Below, piece after piece: positions 56,341 to 64,000 of a DNA stretch of 64,000 nt. The position numbers were made by a program, and so were the translations under genes. The stretch is from Litorihabitans aurantiacus (GTDB lineage Bacteria > Actinomycetota > Actinomycetes > Actinomycetales > Beutenbergiaceae): the NCBI RefSeq assembly GCF_030161595.1, contig NZ_BSUM01000001.1, forward strand, positions 1,488,001-1,552,000. Reading direction: 5' to 3'. Every line of letters begins with the position of its first letter. Positions within the stretch are counted from its first letter, which is position 1. The notes below the pieces were generated by a model that was given only the letters and a program-made list of their open reading frames with translations, was not told where the DNA came from and did no database searches.

Positions 56341-57840
56341 ATGCCGTCCACTCCCGTGATCGCCTCCCGCCAGCTCGAGACCATCGACACCGACGCCCTC
56401 GTCGTCTTCCTCGCCGGCGGCGGCGGGGAACCCGGGACGGCTCGGATCCTCGCGGAGGCCTCGGACGCGCTGACCGACGAGCTGCTCGACGCCGTCGCCG
56501 CGCTCGGGCTCACCGGCCGCGCCGACGAGGTCACGCTCATCCCCGCCTCCCCGCTGCTGCGGGCCTCCGCCGTCGTGCTCACCGGAGTTGGCGGCGACGC
56601 CGACCACGAGCCCACGGCCGAGTTCGTCCGCCGGGCCGCGGGCGCCGCCGTGCGCGCCGCCTCCCGCCACGCACGTGTCGCCGTCGTGCCGCCGTCGGAG
56701 GACGCGACCGCCGTCGCGGCCGCCTACGAGGGCGCGCTGCTGGGCGCCTACGCCTTCACGCGCTACCGCGAGCGTCCGGCCTCGAAGCCGGAGCAGACCA
56801 TCAGCGTGGTCACGTCGAAGAGCCGCAGCAAGGACGTGAGGGCCGGCCTCGAGCGTGCGGGCGTCGTCGCCCGCGCGGTCACGTCGGTGCGCGACCTCGT
56901 CAACGCCTCGCCCTCCGACCTCACCCCGGCCGTTTTCGCGGACGAGGCGCGCACCGCCGTCGGGTCCGCGAAGGTCAAGGTGAGCGTGGCCGACATGGCC
57001 GCGCTGCGCGCGGGCGGCTACGGCGGGATCGTCGGCGTCGGCCAGGGGTCGGTGAACGAGCCCCGGCTCGTCACGCTGTCCTACTCCCCCGCCCGCGCCA
57101 AGGCGCACGTGGCGCTGGTCGGCAAGGGCATCACCTTCGACTCGGGCGGCCTCTCGCTCAAGCCGCCGACGTCGATGATCACGATGAAGAGCGACATGGC
57201 CGGCGCCGCGTCCGTGCTGCACACGGTGCTCGCGGTCGCCGAGCTCGGCCTGCCCGTGCGGGTGACGGGCTTCCTGGCCCTGGCGGAGAACATGCCGTCG
57301 GGGACGGCTCAGCGCCCCAGCGACGTCGTCACGATGCGCGGCGGTAAGACTGTCGAGATCCTCAACACGGACGCCGAGGGTCGCCTGGTCATGGCGGACG
57401 CGCTGGTGGACGCCGTCGCGCTCGAGCCCGACGCGGTCATCGACATCGCCACGCTCACGGGTGCGCAGATGGTCGCGCTCGGCGCGCGCACCACGGGCGT
57501 CATGGGCGACGACGGCGTGCGCGACGCCGTCGTCGCGGCCGCGGGCGAGGCGGGCGAGGCCTCGTGGGCCATGCCGCTCCCGGAGGAGCTGCGCGAGGGT
57601 CTCGACTCCCCGATCGCCGATCTCGCCAACATCGGCGGGAAGTTCGGCGGCATGCTCACCGCCGCGGTGTTCCTCAAGGAGTTCACGGGCTCGACGCCGT
57701 GGGCGCACCTCGACATCGCGGGCCCCTCCTTCAACGAGGGCAAGCCCTGGGGCTACACCGGCAAGGGCGGGACGGGCGCCGGGGTGCGCACGCTGCTGAC
57801 CTACCTCGAGAACGTCGCGGCCACCGGCGAGGTCCGCTGA
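56341..57840 (+). CDS. pepA: leucyl aminopeptidase (M17 family)
   Basis: Cytoplasmic two-metal aminopeptidase of 499 residues that removes N-terminal amino acids. The catalytic C-terminal domain has LVGKGITFDSGGLSLKP (metal lysine and aspartate) near residue 262, KSDMAGAASV near 282, and NTDAEGRLVMADAL near 342. The N-terminal 170 residues are the regulatory macro-like domain. It matches pepB (Rv2213) just upstream of the dlaT/sucB gene in mycobacteria. Confidence 0.93.
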   Translation: MPSTPVIASRQLETIDTDALVVFLAGGGGEPGTARILAEASDALTDELLDAVAALGLTGRADEVTLIPASPLLRASAVVLTGVGGDADHEPTAEFVRRAAGAAVRAASRHARVAVVPPSEDATAVAAAYEGALLGAYAFTRYRERPASKPEQTISVVTSKSRSKDVRAGLERAGVVARAVTSVRDLVNASPSDLTPAVFADEARTAVGSAKVKVSVADMAALRAGGYGGIVGVGQGSVNEPRLVTLSYSPARAKAHVALVGKGITFDSGGLSLKPPTSMITMKSDMAGAASVLHTVLAVAELGLPVRVTGFLALAENMPSGTAQRPSDVVTMRGGKTVEILNTDAEGRLVMADALVDAVALEPDAVIDIATLTGAQMVALGARTTGVMGDDGVRDAVVAAAGEAGEASWAMPLPEELREGLDSPIADLANIGGKFGGMLTAAVFLKEFTGSTPWAHLDIAGPSFNEGKPWGYTGKGGTGAGVRTLLTYLENVAATGEVR

Positions 57841-57854
57841 CCGCTCCCGGTTCA

Positions 57855-57871
57855 CGCCGCGGTCCGCGGCG
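57855..57871 (+). terminator. hairpin downstream of pepA
   Basis: A 7-bp G/C stem (CGCCGCG and complement), loop GTC, starting 15 bp after the stop. The following 140 bp carry no gene and must contain the sucB promoter, which I could not place. Confidence 0.45.
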
Positions 57872-58011
57872 ATGACAAGATAGAACCCGACCGGTGCTCG
57901 ACCGCGAGCCTCGACCATCGCTGCGCGGCGCTGGCCGGCGCGTGCGGTGATCGGGCCCTGACCCCCGACTCCGCTCGACGCACCAGCGCAGAACCGAATG
58001 AAGGAGACACC

Positions 58012-59813
58012 ATGTCCGAGTCAGTGAAGATGCCCGCCCTCGGCGAGAGCGTCACGGAGGGCACCGTGACGCGGTGGCTCAAGGCCGTGGGCGAGAGCGT
58101 CGAGGTCGACGAGCCGCTGCTCGAGGTCTCCACCGACAAGGTCGACACCGAGGTCCCCTCGCCGGTCGCCGGTGTGGTCGAGAAGATCCTCGTCGACGAG
58201 GACGAGACGGTCGAGGTCGGCGCGGAGCTCGCGGTCATCGGTGACGGTTCCGGCGGTGGCGACGACAGCGACGGCGACAGCAGCGCGGACGGCGGCAGCG
58301 ACGCCCCGGCGTTCTCCGACGACGCGGCGAAGGACTCCATCGAGGCGGACGAGGCGCAGCCCGCCTCCTCGGGCGCGGACTCCGACCCCGAGCAGGCCGA
58401 CCCCGACAGCTCCGAGGACACCGAGCCCGCGCTGGCCGAGAAGCCCTCCGCGGGTACCGGCTCCGGCGGCGGCGAGGGTACCGAGATCACCCTGCCCGCG
58501 CTGGGCGAGAGCGTGACCGAGGGCACCGTGACGCGCTGGCTCAAGGAGGTCGGTGACACGGTCGAGGTCGACGAGGCCCTGCTCGAGGTCTCCACCGACA
58601 AGGTCGACACCGAGGTCCCCTCCCCGTGGCCGGCACGGTCCTGGAGATCAAGGTCGCGGAGGACGAGACGGTCGAGGTCGGCACCGTCGTCGCGATCGTC
58701 GGCGACGCCGCCGCGGCTGGCGGCTCGAGCGACGACGCGCCCGAGGCTCCCGCGCAGGAGGAGGCTCCGAAGACCGAGGCCCCCAAGCAGGAGGCCCCGA
58801 AGGAGGAGCCAAAGGCGGAGGAGCCCAAGGCCGAGGCCCCCAAGGAGGACGCTCCCAAGGAGGACGCCCCCAAGGAGGAGAGCGCCTCGCTCCCCGACAC
58901 GTCCGGCATCTACGTGACGCCGCTGGTGCGCAAGCTGGCCGCCGAGCACGCCGTGGACCTCTCGTCCGTCTCCGGCTCCGGCGTCGGCGGCCGGATCCGC
59001 AAGCAGGACGTGCTCGAGGCTGCCAAGCCCGCCGCGGCCCCGGCCTCCGAGCCCGCCGCCCAGCAGTCCGCCCCGGCGGCCCCGCACGAGGTGTCCGAGC
59101 TCCGCGGCACCACCGAGAAGATGTCGCGCCTGCGCAAGGTCATCTCGGTCCGCATGGTCGAGGCGCTGCAGACGATGGCGCAGCTGACGACCGTCGTCGA
59201 GGTCGACGTGACGAAGGTCGCGAAGCTCCGCGCGGCGAAGAAGGACGAGTTCCAGGCGTCCACCGGTCAGAAGCTGACCTACCTGCCGTTCTTCGCGAAG
59301 GCCGCCGTCGAGGCGCTGCAGCAGTTCCCGAAGCTGAACGCGCGCATCGAGGACGACCAGATCGTCTACCCCGCCGGGGAGAACCTGGCGATCGCCGTCG
59401 ACACCCCGCGCGGCCTCCTCACCCCCGTCATCAAGGACGCGGGCGACCTGGACATCGCGGGCTTCGCCGGCGGCATCAACGACCTCGCCGCGCGCACGCG
59501 CGACAACAAGGTCGGCCCGGACGAGCTGAGCGGCGGCACGTTCACGCTGACGAACACCGGCAGCGCGGGCGCCCTGTTCGACACCCCGATCGTCCCGGTG
59601 CCGAACGTCGCGATCCTCGGCGTCGGCACGATCGTCAAGCGCCCGGTGGTCGTCTCCGGCCCGGAGGGCGACGCGATCGCGATCCGCTCGATGGTCTACC
59701 TGGCGATCTCCTACGACCACCGCCTGGTCGACGGCGCGGACGCCGGCCGCTACCTCAGCGCGGTCAAGCGCCGCCTCGAGGAGGGTGCGTTCGAGGCCGA
59801 CCTGGGCCTCTGA
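58012..59813 (+). CDS. sucB: dihydrolipoamide acyltransferase (E2 of 2-oxo acid dehydrogenase; one-base frameshift)
   Basis: Repaired length 600 residues. Two lipoyl domains (about 1-76 and 158-235), each with the lipoyl lysine in [13 protein letters not shown], are joined by acidic linkers. A Lys/Glu/Pro repeat ([13 protein letters not shown]) leads to the E1/E3-binding domain ([16 protein letters not shown]). The acyltransferase domain ends with the active site [16 protein letters not shown]. The frame breaks in the four-C run 58622-58625; one extra C restores [17 protein letters not shown] is 6-7 bases before the ATG. Partner E1 and E3 genes are not in the window. Confidence 0.92.
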
Positions 59814-59844
59814 CGCACGCCGCCCCGGCGAGACGAGAGACGCG

Positions 59845-60753
59845 ATGAGCGACGATCAGCCCGGAACCACCGTCCTCCTGGCCGGTGGGTCCGGGCTGAT
59901 CGGTTCCGCTCTCACGACGGCTCTGACGGCCCGCGGCCACGCGGTGCGCCACCTCGTGCGTCGCGAGGCCACCGGTCCCGCCGAGGTCACCTGGTCGCCG
60001 ACCGACGGCGTCCTTCCGCCCGAGGCGCTGGACGGCGTCGGCGTCGCCGTCGTGCTCTCGGGCGCCGGGGTCGGTGACAAGCGGTGGACGGACGCGCGCA
60101 AGCGCGAGCTCCTGCGCTCGCGCACCGCCACCACGTCGCTGCTGGCGCGCCGGGTGGCCGAGGTCGGCGGCGTCCCCCGACTGGTGACGGCCTCGGCCGT
60201 CGGCTACTACGGCGACCGCGGCGACGCCGAGCTCACCGAGGGCTCCGACCCGGGCGAGGGCTTCCTCGCCGACCTCTGCCGCGCCTGGGAGGCGGCTGCG
60301 GAACCGGCGCGCGAGGCCGGTGTCGCCGTCGCGACCGCGCGGACCGGGATCGTCCTGTCGCGCGACGGCGGTGCGCTCGCCCGGCTGCTCCCCCTGCTGA
60401 AGCTCGGCGTCGCCGGCCCGATCGGGCACGGCCGGCAGTGGTGGCCGTGGATCTCGCTGGCCGACGAGGTCCGGGCGCTCGTCCACCTCGTCGAGGGCGA
60501 CCTGACCGGTCCCGTGAACCTCACCGCACCCGAGCCCCTGCGCAACGCCGAGCTGGTGCGGGTGCTCGCGCGGGCGCTGTCCCGGCCCGCCACCCTCCCC
60601 GTTCCCGCGCTCGCGCTGCGGATCGCGCTCGGCGAGTTCTCCTCCGACCTGCTGGCGTCCCAGCGTGCGCTGCCCGCGGCGCTGCTGGCCGACGGTTTCG
60701 CGTTCGACCACCCGCGCCTCGCGCCGGCGGCGGAGCAGATCCTGCGCGGCTGA
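59845..60753 (+). CDS. TIGR01777 family NAD(P)-dependent epimerase-like protein
   Basis: Short-chain dehydrogenase-like protein of 302 residues. The nucleotide-binding loop is LLAGGSGLIGSAL near residue 12; VVLSGAGVGDKRW and TASAVGYYGDRGD are typical of the TIGR01777 family, and PWISLADEVRAL follows. Relatives include SulA-like proteins of unknown role (Rv2216). It starts 31 bp after sucB on the same strand, probably in one transcript. Only a weak GAGA-type ribosome site is seen. Confidence 0.88.
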   Translation: MSDDQPGTTVLLAGGSGLIGSALTTALTARGHAVRHLVRREATGPAEVTWSPTDGVLPPEALDGVGVAVVLSGAGVGDKRWTDARKRELLRSRTATTSLLARRVAEVGGVPRLVTASAVGYYGDRGDAELTEGSDPGEGFLADLCRAWEAAAEPAREAGVAVATARTGIVLSRDGGALARLLPLLKLGVAGPIGHGRQWWPWISLADEVRALVHLVEGDLTGPVNLTAPEPLRNAELVRVLARALSRPATLPVPALALRIALGEFSSDLLASQRALPAALLADGFAFDHPRLAPAAEQILRG

Positions 60754-60759
60754 CCGCGC

Positions 60760-62178
60760 TCAGCCGCACGCCTCCCAGTCCCTCAGCAGGGTCGTCGCCG
60801 CGGCGGGAACGGCGACGACCCGGAGGCAGGCGGGAGGCCGCGGGCCGACGACGGCGGTGGCACCGTGCAGCCCCGGACCGCTGCGCCGGTGCGCGGCCTG
60901 CGTGACGACCACCGTGAGGTCGCCTCCGGCGTCGACCTCCCCCGGCGCCGACCCGGTCGTCCCGTCCGCTCCGTTCTCGCGGACGACCTCCACTCCCGTG
61001 TGCAGACCCGAGATGCGGACGTCCTCGCGGACCAGCTCGCGCAGCAGCGCGGTGTCCCTGCGCCACGCCGCACCTCCCGGGACGACGGCGGCGCTCAGCA
61101 GCGCGACGCTCCGAGACTCGAGCGCGCGGTCGCGGCGCTCGAACGCCGCGGCGACGGACCGATCGGTGCTCGGAGCCACCGCCGTTCCCCCGGGCTCGCG
61201 CGCGCCGGGTGGAGCTACCGAGGTCACGGTGGTCACCGCGGCGACACCCAACGCGGCGACCGCCGTCGAAACCGCCAGGGCCCGTCGTGCCCGTGCCCGG
61301 CGTCGTCGGACCCGGGGTGCCCGGTGCACCGCCGTCGGCGCCTCGAGGACGACGGCGCGCTCGGCGTCGGCCACCGCGTCGGTCACCCCGAGCACGTCGC
61401 GCGGGGGCGTACCCCACGTCGGCCCGTTGTCGGACGCGCGAGACACGAGGCTCCCGGGCGAGGCGGCCACCACCTCGGCGAGCCTGGTCGCCGTCGGGCG
61501 CCGAGCGGGATCGGACCGGCACGCCGCCTCCAGGATCTCGCGGACCTCGGGTGCGAGCTCGTACCCCTCGACGCCCGATTCGTGCGCCATCACGTCGGCC
61601 ACCAGGGTCGCGAGCTCCCACACGTCGCTCGCCGCGGTCGGTCGGACCTCGTCCCGTGCGGGCGTGCGCCGGCGCTCGGGCGCGCAGGTACGCGATCCGC
61701 CGGCGGAGCCGTCGGTGGCGACGAGATCGACGAGGACCGCGCCGTCGGGTCGGAGCACGACGTGCTCGGCGTCGAGCCGGCCGTGGACCACACCCCAGCG
61801 GTGCAGGGCCGCGAGTGCGCTGGCGACGTCGTGCAGGACCCTCAGCGAGGCCGCGGCGTCGAGGCCGTCGGCACTCCGGACCAGCTCGCCCAGCGTGGGC
61901 CCGACGGCGAGGTCGGTCACGACGACGCCACTCCCGTCGACGTCGTGGAGGCCGTGGACGCGTTCGAGGCCCGGGTGCGTCCGGCCGGTCAGCGCCTCGA
62001 CCCGATGCACCGTGCGGCGCCGGTCCCCCGCGCCCTCCGGCAGTGGACGGACGGCGACGAGCGCACCCGCGGCCGTGCGCGCCGTCGTACGCCCGCGGTA
62101 GGTCCCGCCGGTCCGCAGCCCGAGGCGCGCGGGTGCGGCCCGGCCACGATCCGCGAGGCGGTGTCGGAGAGCTCTCAC
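60760..62178 (-). CDS. membrane-anchored Ser/Thr kinase-like protein, probable pseudokinase
   Basis: Protein of 472 residues with a kinase-like fold (about 20-245), one membrane helix (about 299-319, after an arginine-rich stretch) and an extracellular Ala/Arg-rich domain of about 150 residues. Catalytic residues are altered: the ATP-binding lysine is R44 (LVAVRPL), HRDxKPxN is HGRLDAEH (132-139), and DFG is DLV (151-153). An APE-like CAPER and SDVWELA remain. The GTG at 62178 has TGTGAT 6 bp upstream; the longer form to 62223 is less likely. It stands where mycobacteria have lipB-lipA. Confidence 0.75.
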   Translation of the reverse strand: MRALRHRLADRGRAAPARLGLRTGGTYRGRTTARTAAGALVAVRPLPEGAGDRRRTVHRVEALTGRTHPGLERVHGLHDVDGSGVVVTDLAVGPTLGELVRSADGLDAAASLRVLHDVASALAALHRWGVVHGRLDAEHVVLRPDGAVLVDLVATDGSAGGSRTCAPERRRTPARDEVRPTAASDVWELATLVADVMAHESGVEGYELAPEVREILEAACRSDPARRPTATRLAEVVAASPGSLVSRASDNGPTWGTPPRDVLGVTDAVADAERAVVLEAPTAVHRAPRVRRRRARARRALAVSTAVAALGVAAVTTVTSVAPPGAREPGGTAVAPSTDRSVAAAFERRDRALESRSVALLSAAVVPGGAAWRRDTALLRELVREDVRISGLHTGVEVVRENGADGTTGSAPGEVDAGGDLTVVVTQAAHRRSGPGLHGATAVVGPRPPACLRVVAVPAAATTLLRDWEACG

Positions 62179-62184
62179 CCGACC

Positions 62185-62190
62185 ATCACA
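62185..62190 (-). promoter_or_regulatory. weak -10 element of the pseudokinase gene
   Basis: TGTGAT on the minus strand, 6 bases before the GTG at 62178. Confidence 0.4.
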
Positions 62191-62240
62191 CCGTGATCCG
62201 CCCCGCTGCCGCTGGTCGTCCACAGGTCGGCGGCCCCCGG

Positions 62241-62246
62241 TAGGAT
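62241..62246 (+). promoter_or_regulatory. -10 element of the DUF4191 gene
   Basis: TAGGAT, 9 bases before the ATG at 62256, giving a leader of about three bases. Confidence 0.65.
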
Positions 62247-62255
62247 CGGCGCATC

Positions 62256-62987
62256 ATGGCCCGTTCATCCTCCGGCTCCGCCGAGCCCACCAAGCCCAAG
62301 AAGTCCAAGGTCCGCAAGCGCCGGTGGTACCACCAGGTGTGGGACGTCTTCCAGATGACCCGGAAGGCCGATCCGACGGTCCCGTGGATCATGCTGGCGA
62401 TCCTCGTCATCGCCGCGGGCCTGGGCTTCGCCGTCGGGGCGATCTTCAACCAGGGTCCGTACGGCCTGTTCGTGGGTGTCCCCGTCGGCATCCTCGCGGC
62501 CACGATCTTCCTCTCACGGCGCGCCGAGCGCGCCGCCTACTCGAGCCTCGAGGGTCAGCCCGGTGCTGTCTCGGCCGCGCTGGGGACGATCCGCCGCGGC
62601 TGGAACATCGAGGAGCAGCCCGTCGCCGTCGACGGCCGCTCGCAGGCCATGGTCTTCCGCGCCATCGGCCGCCCGGGTGTCGTCTTCGTCGCCGACGGCG
62701 GGTCTCGCGGCATCCAGCAGCGGCTGCTCGAGGGTGAGCGCAAGCGGGCCGGGCGCCTGGTGCCCGACGTCCCGATCCACCTGATGCAGACCGGGCGCGA
62801 GGAGGGTCAGGTCCCGCTGCCGAAGGTCGCCGCCGCGGTCAAGAAGCACAAGAACCGCCTGACCCCGGCCGAGGTCGCCGAGATCACCAAGCGCCTCAAG
62901 GCGCTGGGCGGCGTGCGGATGCCGATCCCCAAGGGGGTCGACCCGACCCGCATGCGCCCCGACCGCAAGGGCATGCGCGGCCGCTGA
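62256..62987 (+). CDS. DUF4191 membrane protein
   Basis: Protein of 243 residues. A Lys/Arg-rich N-terminus (AEPTKPKKSKVRKRRWYHQ) is followed by two membrane helices (about 45-67 and 70-87) and a basic cytoplasmic domain containing RAIGRPGVVFVADGGSRG and ending KKHKNRLTPAEVAEI plus a short tail. This is the DUF4191 family (Rv2219), always near glnA or lipA in actinobacteria; function unknown. Confidence 0.88.
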   Translation: MARSSSGSAEPTKPKKSKVRKRRWYHQVWDVFQMTRKADPTVPWIMLAILVIAAGLGFAVGAIFNQGPYGLFVGVPVGILAATIFLSRRAERAAYSSLEGQPGAVSAALGTIRRGWNIEEQPVAVDGRSQAMVFRAIGRPGVVFVADGGSRGIQQRLLEGERKRAGRLVPDVPIHLMQTGREEGQVPLPKVAAAVKKHKNRLTPAEVAEITKRLKALGGVRMPIPKGVDPTRMRPDRKGMRGR

Positions 62988-63006
62988 CGAGCCGCCGTGA
63001 GCGGAC

Positions 63007-63049
63007 CGAGAACGGGCGCCGACCAGATCCTGGTCGGCGCCCGTTCTCG
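63007..63049. terminator. very strong hairpin between the DUF4191 and RDD genes
   Basis: A 20-bp perfect stem (CGAGAACGGGCGCCGACCAG and complement), loop ATC, between convergent genes. Confidence 0.85.
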
Positions 63050-63062
63050 TCACCGGCACCGG

Positions 63063-63451
63063 TCAGGCGGCGCGCCAGCGGTCGATCCGGGTGCCGGCCG
63101 CGATGTCGTGCAGGCCACGACCGTCGGAACCCGAGACCGCGGCGGGGAGCACGAGACACATCAGCAGCGTCCGCACCAGCGCCTGCAGCGGCCGCGGCGG
63201 TGTTCCGCCGTCGACGATGCGGTAGACCCGCAGGCCCAGCAGGCGGTGGCCGATCGTCGCACCCACGGTGACCACCAGCAGGAGGGTCATCGCGGCGAAG
63301 ACACCGAGGGTGGCCAGCGCGTCGTAGGAGAAGAAGCCGGCGCTGATGGCGGAGGCGAGGGCCCAGTCGACCACCAGGGCCAGCAGGCGGCGGCCGAGGT
63401 GAGACTCCCCGTCGACGGGGTGCTGTCCGAGGTCTCGCGCGCCTTGCTCAC
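63063..63451 (-). CDS. RDD family membrane protein (one-base frameshift near the start)
   Basis: Small membrane protein, about 129 residues when repaired. GRRLLALVVDWALASAISAG is the RDD signature region (R and D of RxxA..D), then two further helices and GHRLLGLRVYRIVDGGTPP. It corresponds to Rv2219A. The GTG at 63451 has TACGAT 6 bp upstream. One base is missing near the start, either in the four-base run 63417-63420 or in 63406-63409; either repair leads into GESHLGRRLL. Role unknown; some RDD proteins affect ion transport. Confidence 0.75.
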
Positions 63452-63457
63452 CCCACG

Positions 63458-63463
63458 ATCGTA
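63458..63463 (-). promoter_or_regulatory. -10 element of the RDD gene
   Basis: TACGAT on the minus strand, 6 bases before the GTG at 63451. Confidence 0.7.
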
Positions 63464-63560
63464 GGCGGCGAGGCCGGAGCCTTCGCCTGTGGACGACCAC
63501 CGGCGCGGCCGCTGCGTTTCTCGCGGGGCGAGAAGCACACCCGGCGTCGGAGCGTCCTGC

Positions 63561-63598
63561 GTAACCTGACGGACACACGAGGGTCACGGCGCCGTCAC
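63561..63598 (+). promoter_or_regulatory. probable GlnR-binding box upstream of glnA
   Basis: Four half-sites, GTAAC, GACAC, GTCAC and GTCAC, start at 63561, 63572, 63583 and 63594. Each is separated by exactly six bases, the 11-bp spacing of the actinobacterial GlnR box (GTnAC-n6-GAAAC, repeated). It ends 10 bp before the -10 hexamer and so covers the -35 region. Confidence 0.7.
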
Positions 63599-63608
63599 GG
63601 CCGCGGCC

Positions 63609-63614
63609 TACCGT
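63609..63614 (+). promoter_or_regulatory. -10 element of glnA
   Basis: TACCGT about 37 bases before the ATG at 63652. The leader of about 30 bases includes the ribosome binding site GAAGGAG. Confidence 0.65.
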
Positions 63615-63651
63615 TCTCCACGACCCCGGGACCAACCCACGAAGGAGCCCC

Positions 63652-64000
63652 ATGTTCAGTTCTGCCGAGGAGGCCATCGCCTTCACGCGGGAGCAGGACG
63701 TCAAGTTCATCGACGTCCGCTTCATCGACCTGCCTGGTGTGCAGCAGCACTTCAACATCCCGGTCGAGGCCTTCAACGACGACGCCTTCTCCGAGGGCCT
63801 GATGTTCGACGGGTCCTCGATCCGCGGCTTCCAGGCCATCCACGAGTCGGACATGAAGCTCATCCCCGACGTCACGAGCGCGTTCATCGACCCGTTCCGT
63901 GCCGCGAAGACCCTCGTGGTCTACTTCTCGGTCGTCAACCCGTTCACCGACGAGCCGTACTCGCGCGACCCGCGCCAGATCGCCAGCAAGGCGGAGGCGT
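63652..64000 (+). CDS. glnA: glutamine synthetase type I, 5' part
   Basis: Only the first 116 codons lie in the window. [31 protein letters not shown] and [18 protein letters not shown] are characteristic of GlnA1-type glutamine synthetase, which makes glutamine from glutamate, ammonia and ATP. The ATG at 63652 has GAAGGAG 4 bases upstream. Nitrogen control through the upstream GlnR-like box is likely. The adenylylation site lies outside the window. Confidence 0.95.
   Translation, partial: MFSSAEEAIAFTREQDVKFIDVRFIDLPGVQQHFNIPVEAFNDDAFSEGLMFDGSSIRGFQAIHESDMKLIPDVTSAFIDPFRAAKTLVVYFSVVNPFTDEPYSRDPRQIASKAEA

Noticed and set aside
58760-58880. Repeated Lys/Glu/Pro-coding units as a DNA repeat element
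   Set aside because: They encode the flexible linker of the E2 acyltransferase, which is normally repetitive.

Overview
The window is bacterial chromosome of very high G+C content, gene-dense and without mobile elements, tRNA, rRNA or CRISPR. Gene content (SepH, SigA with a long charged N-terminus, actinobacterial QcrCAB-CtaCDEF, PASTA kinase, DUF3159/DUF3710/DUF3093/DUF4193/DUF4191 families, class II DAHP synthase) points to an actinobacterium. GTG starts, leaderless TANNNT promoters and the PPi-type phosphofructokinase fit the Micrococcales, perhaps near Cellulomonadaceae; the genus cannot be fixed from sequence alone.

Layout. (1) 1-9.1 kb: a cluster with nearly the order I recall for M. 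tuberculosis Rv2689c-Rv2701c: TrmA-like methyltransferase, KimA-like K+ importer, the TrkA-type pair ceoB-ceoC, DUF3159, OB-fold protein, DUF3710, dut, DUF3093, DUF4193, suhB. (2) 9.2-22.4 kb: sepH, a phosphatase/DUF5998 operon, a Pat-type GNAT/acyl-CoA ligase, topoisomerase IV (parC, parE) around a double GNAT gene, then small conserved genes near sigA. (3) 22.5-26.2 kb: sigA, a GcvH-like protein, a universal stress protein, DUF4192. (4) 26.3-64 kb: a second block resembling Rv2173-Rv2220: polyprenyl synthase, Rv2175c-type regulator, PASTA kinase, DAHP synthase, PPi-PFK with plsC, ROK kinase, FadD15-type acyl-CoA synthetase, DnaQ/GIY-YIG nuclease, AsnC-type protein, pseudo-receiver with trpD, ctaE-qcrCAB, sodA, ctaC-ctaD-ctaF, FKBP lipoprotein, erpA, M20 peptidase with a glycerate-kinase-like gene, DUF3043, pyrD, pepA, sucB, an epimerase, a pseudokinase, DUF4191, RDD protein and the start of glnA.

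How the genes work together. The best-defined system is the bc1-aa3 respiratory chain: ctaE-qcrC-qcrA-qcrB runs rightward and ctaC-ctaD-ctaF leftward, with sodA and two strong hairpins between them. A potassium module (KimA-like importer plus CeoB/CeoC gating proteins) is divergently expressed across only 34 bp. The glnA promoter carries a regular four-half-site GlnR box.

Two features run through the window. First, some thirty genes begin directly at, or within a few bases of, the predicted transcription start: a TANNNT-like -10 hexamer ends 6-9 bases before the start codon and there is usually no ribosome binding site. Second, at least 16 and probably 17 genes are broken by an apparent single missing base, almost always in a run of four or five G or C. 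Housekeeping genes (qcrB, ctaC, ctaD, parE, sucB, sodA) are among them, so I read these as undercalled homopolymers in the assembly, not as real mutations. Coordinates of those genes are given for the repaired reading frame. I see no clearly undescribed system; the most worthwhile leads are the potassium module, a membrane pseudokinase, a degenerate receiver coupled to trpD and the GlnR box.
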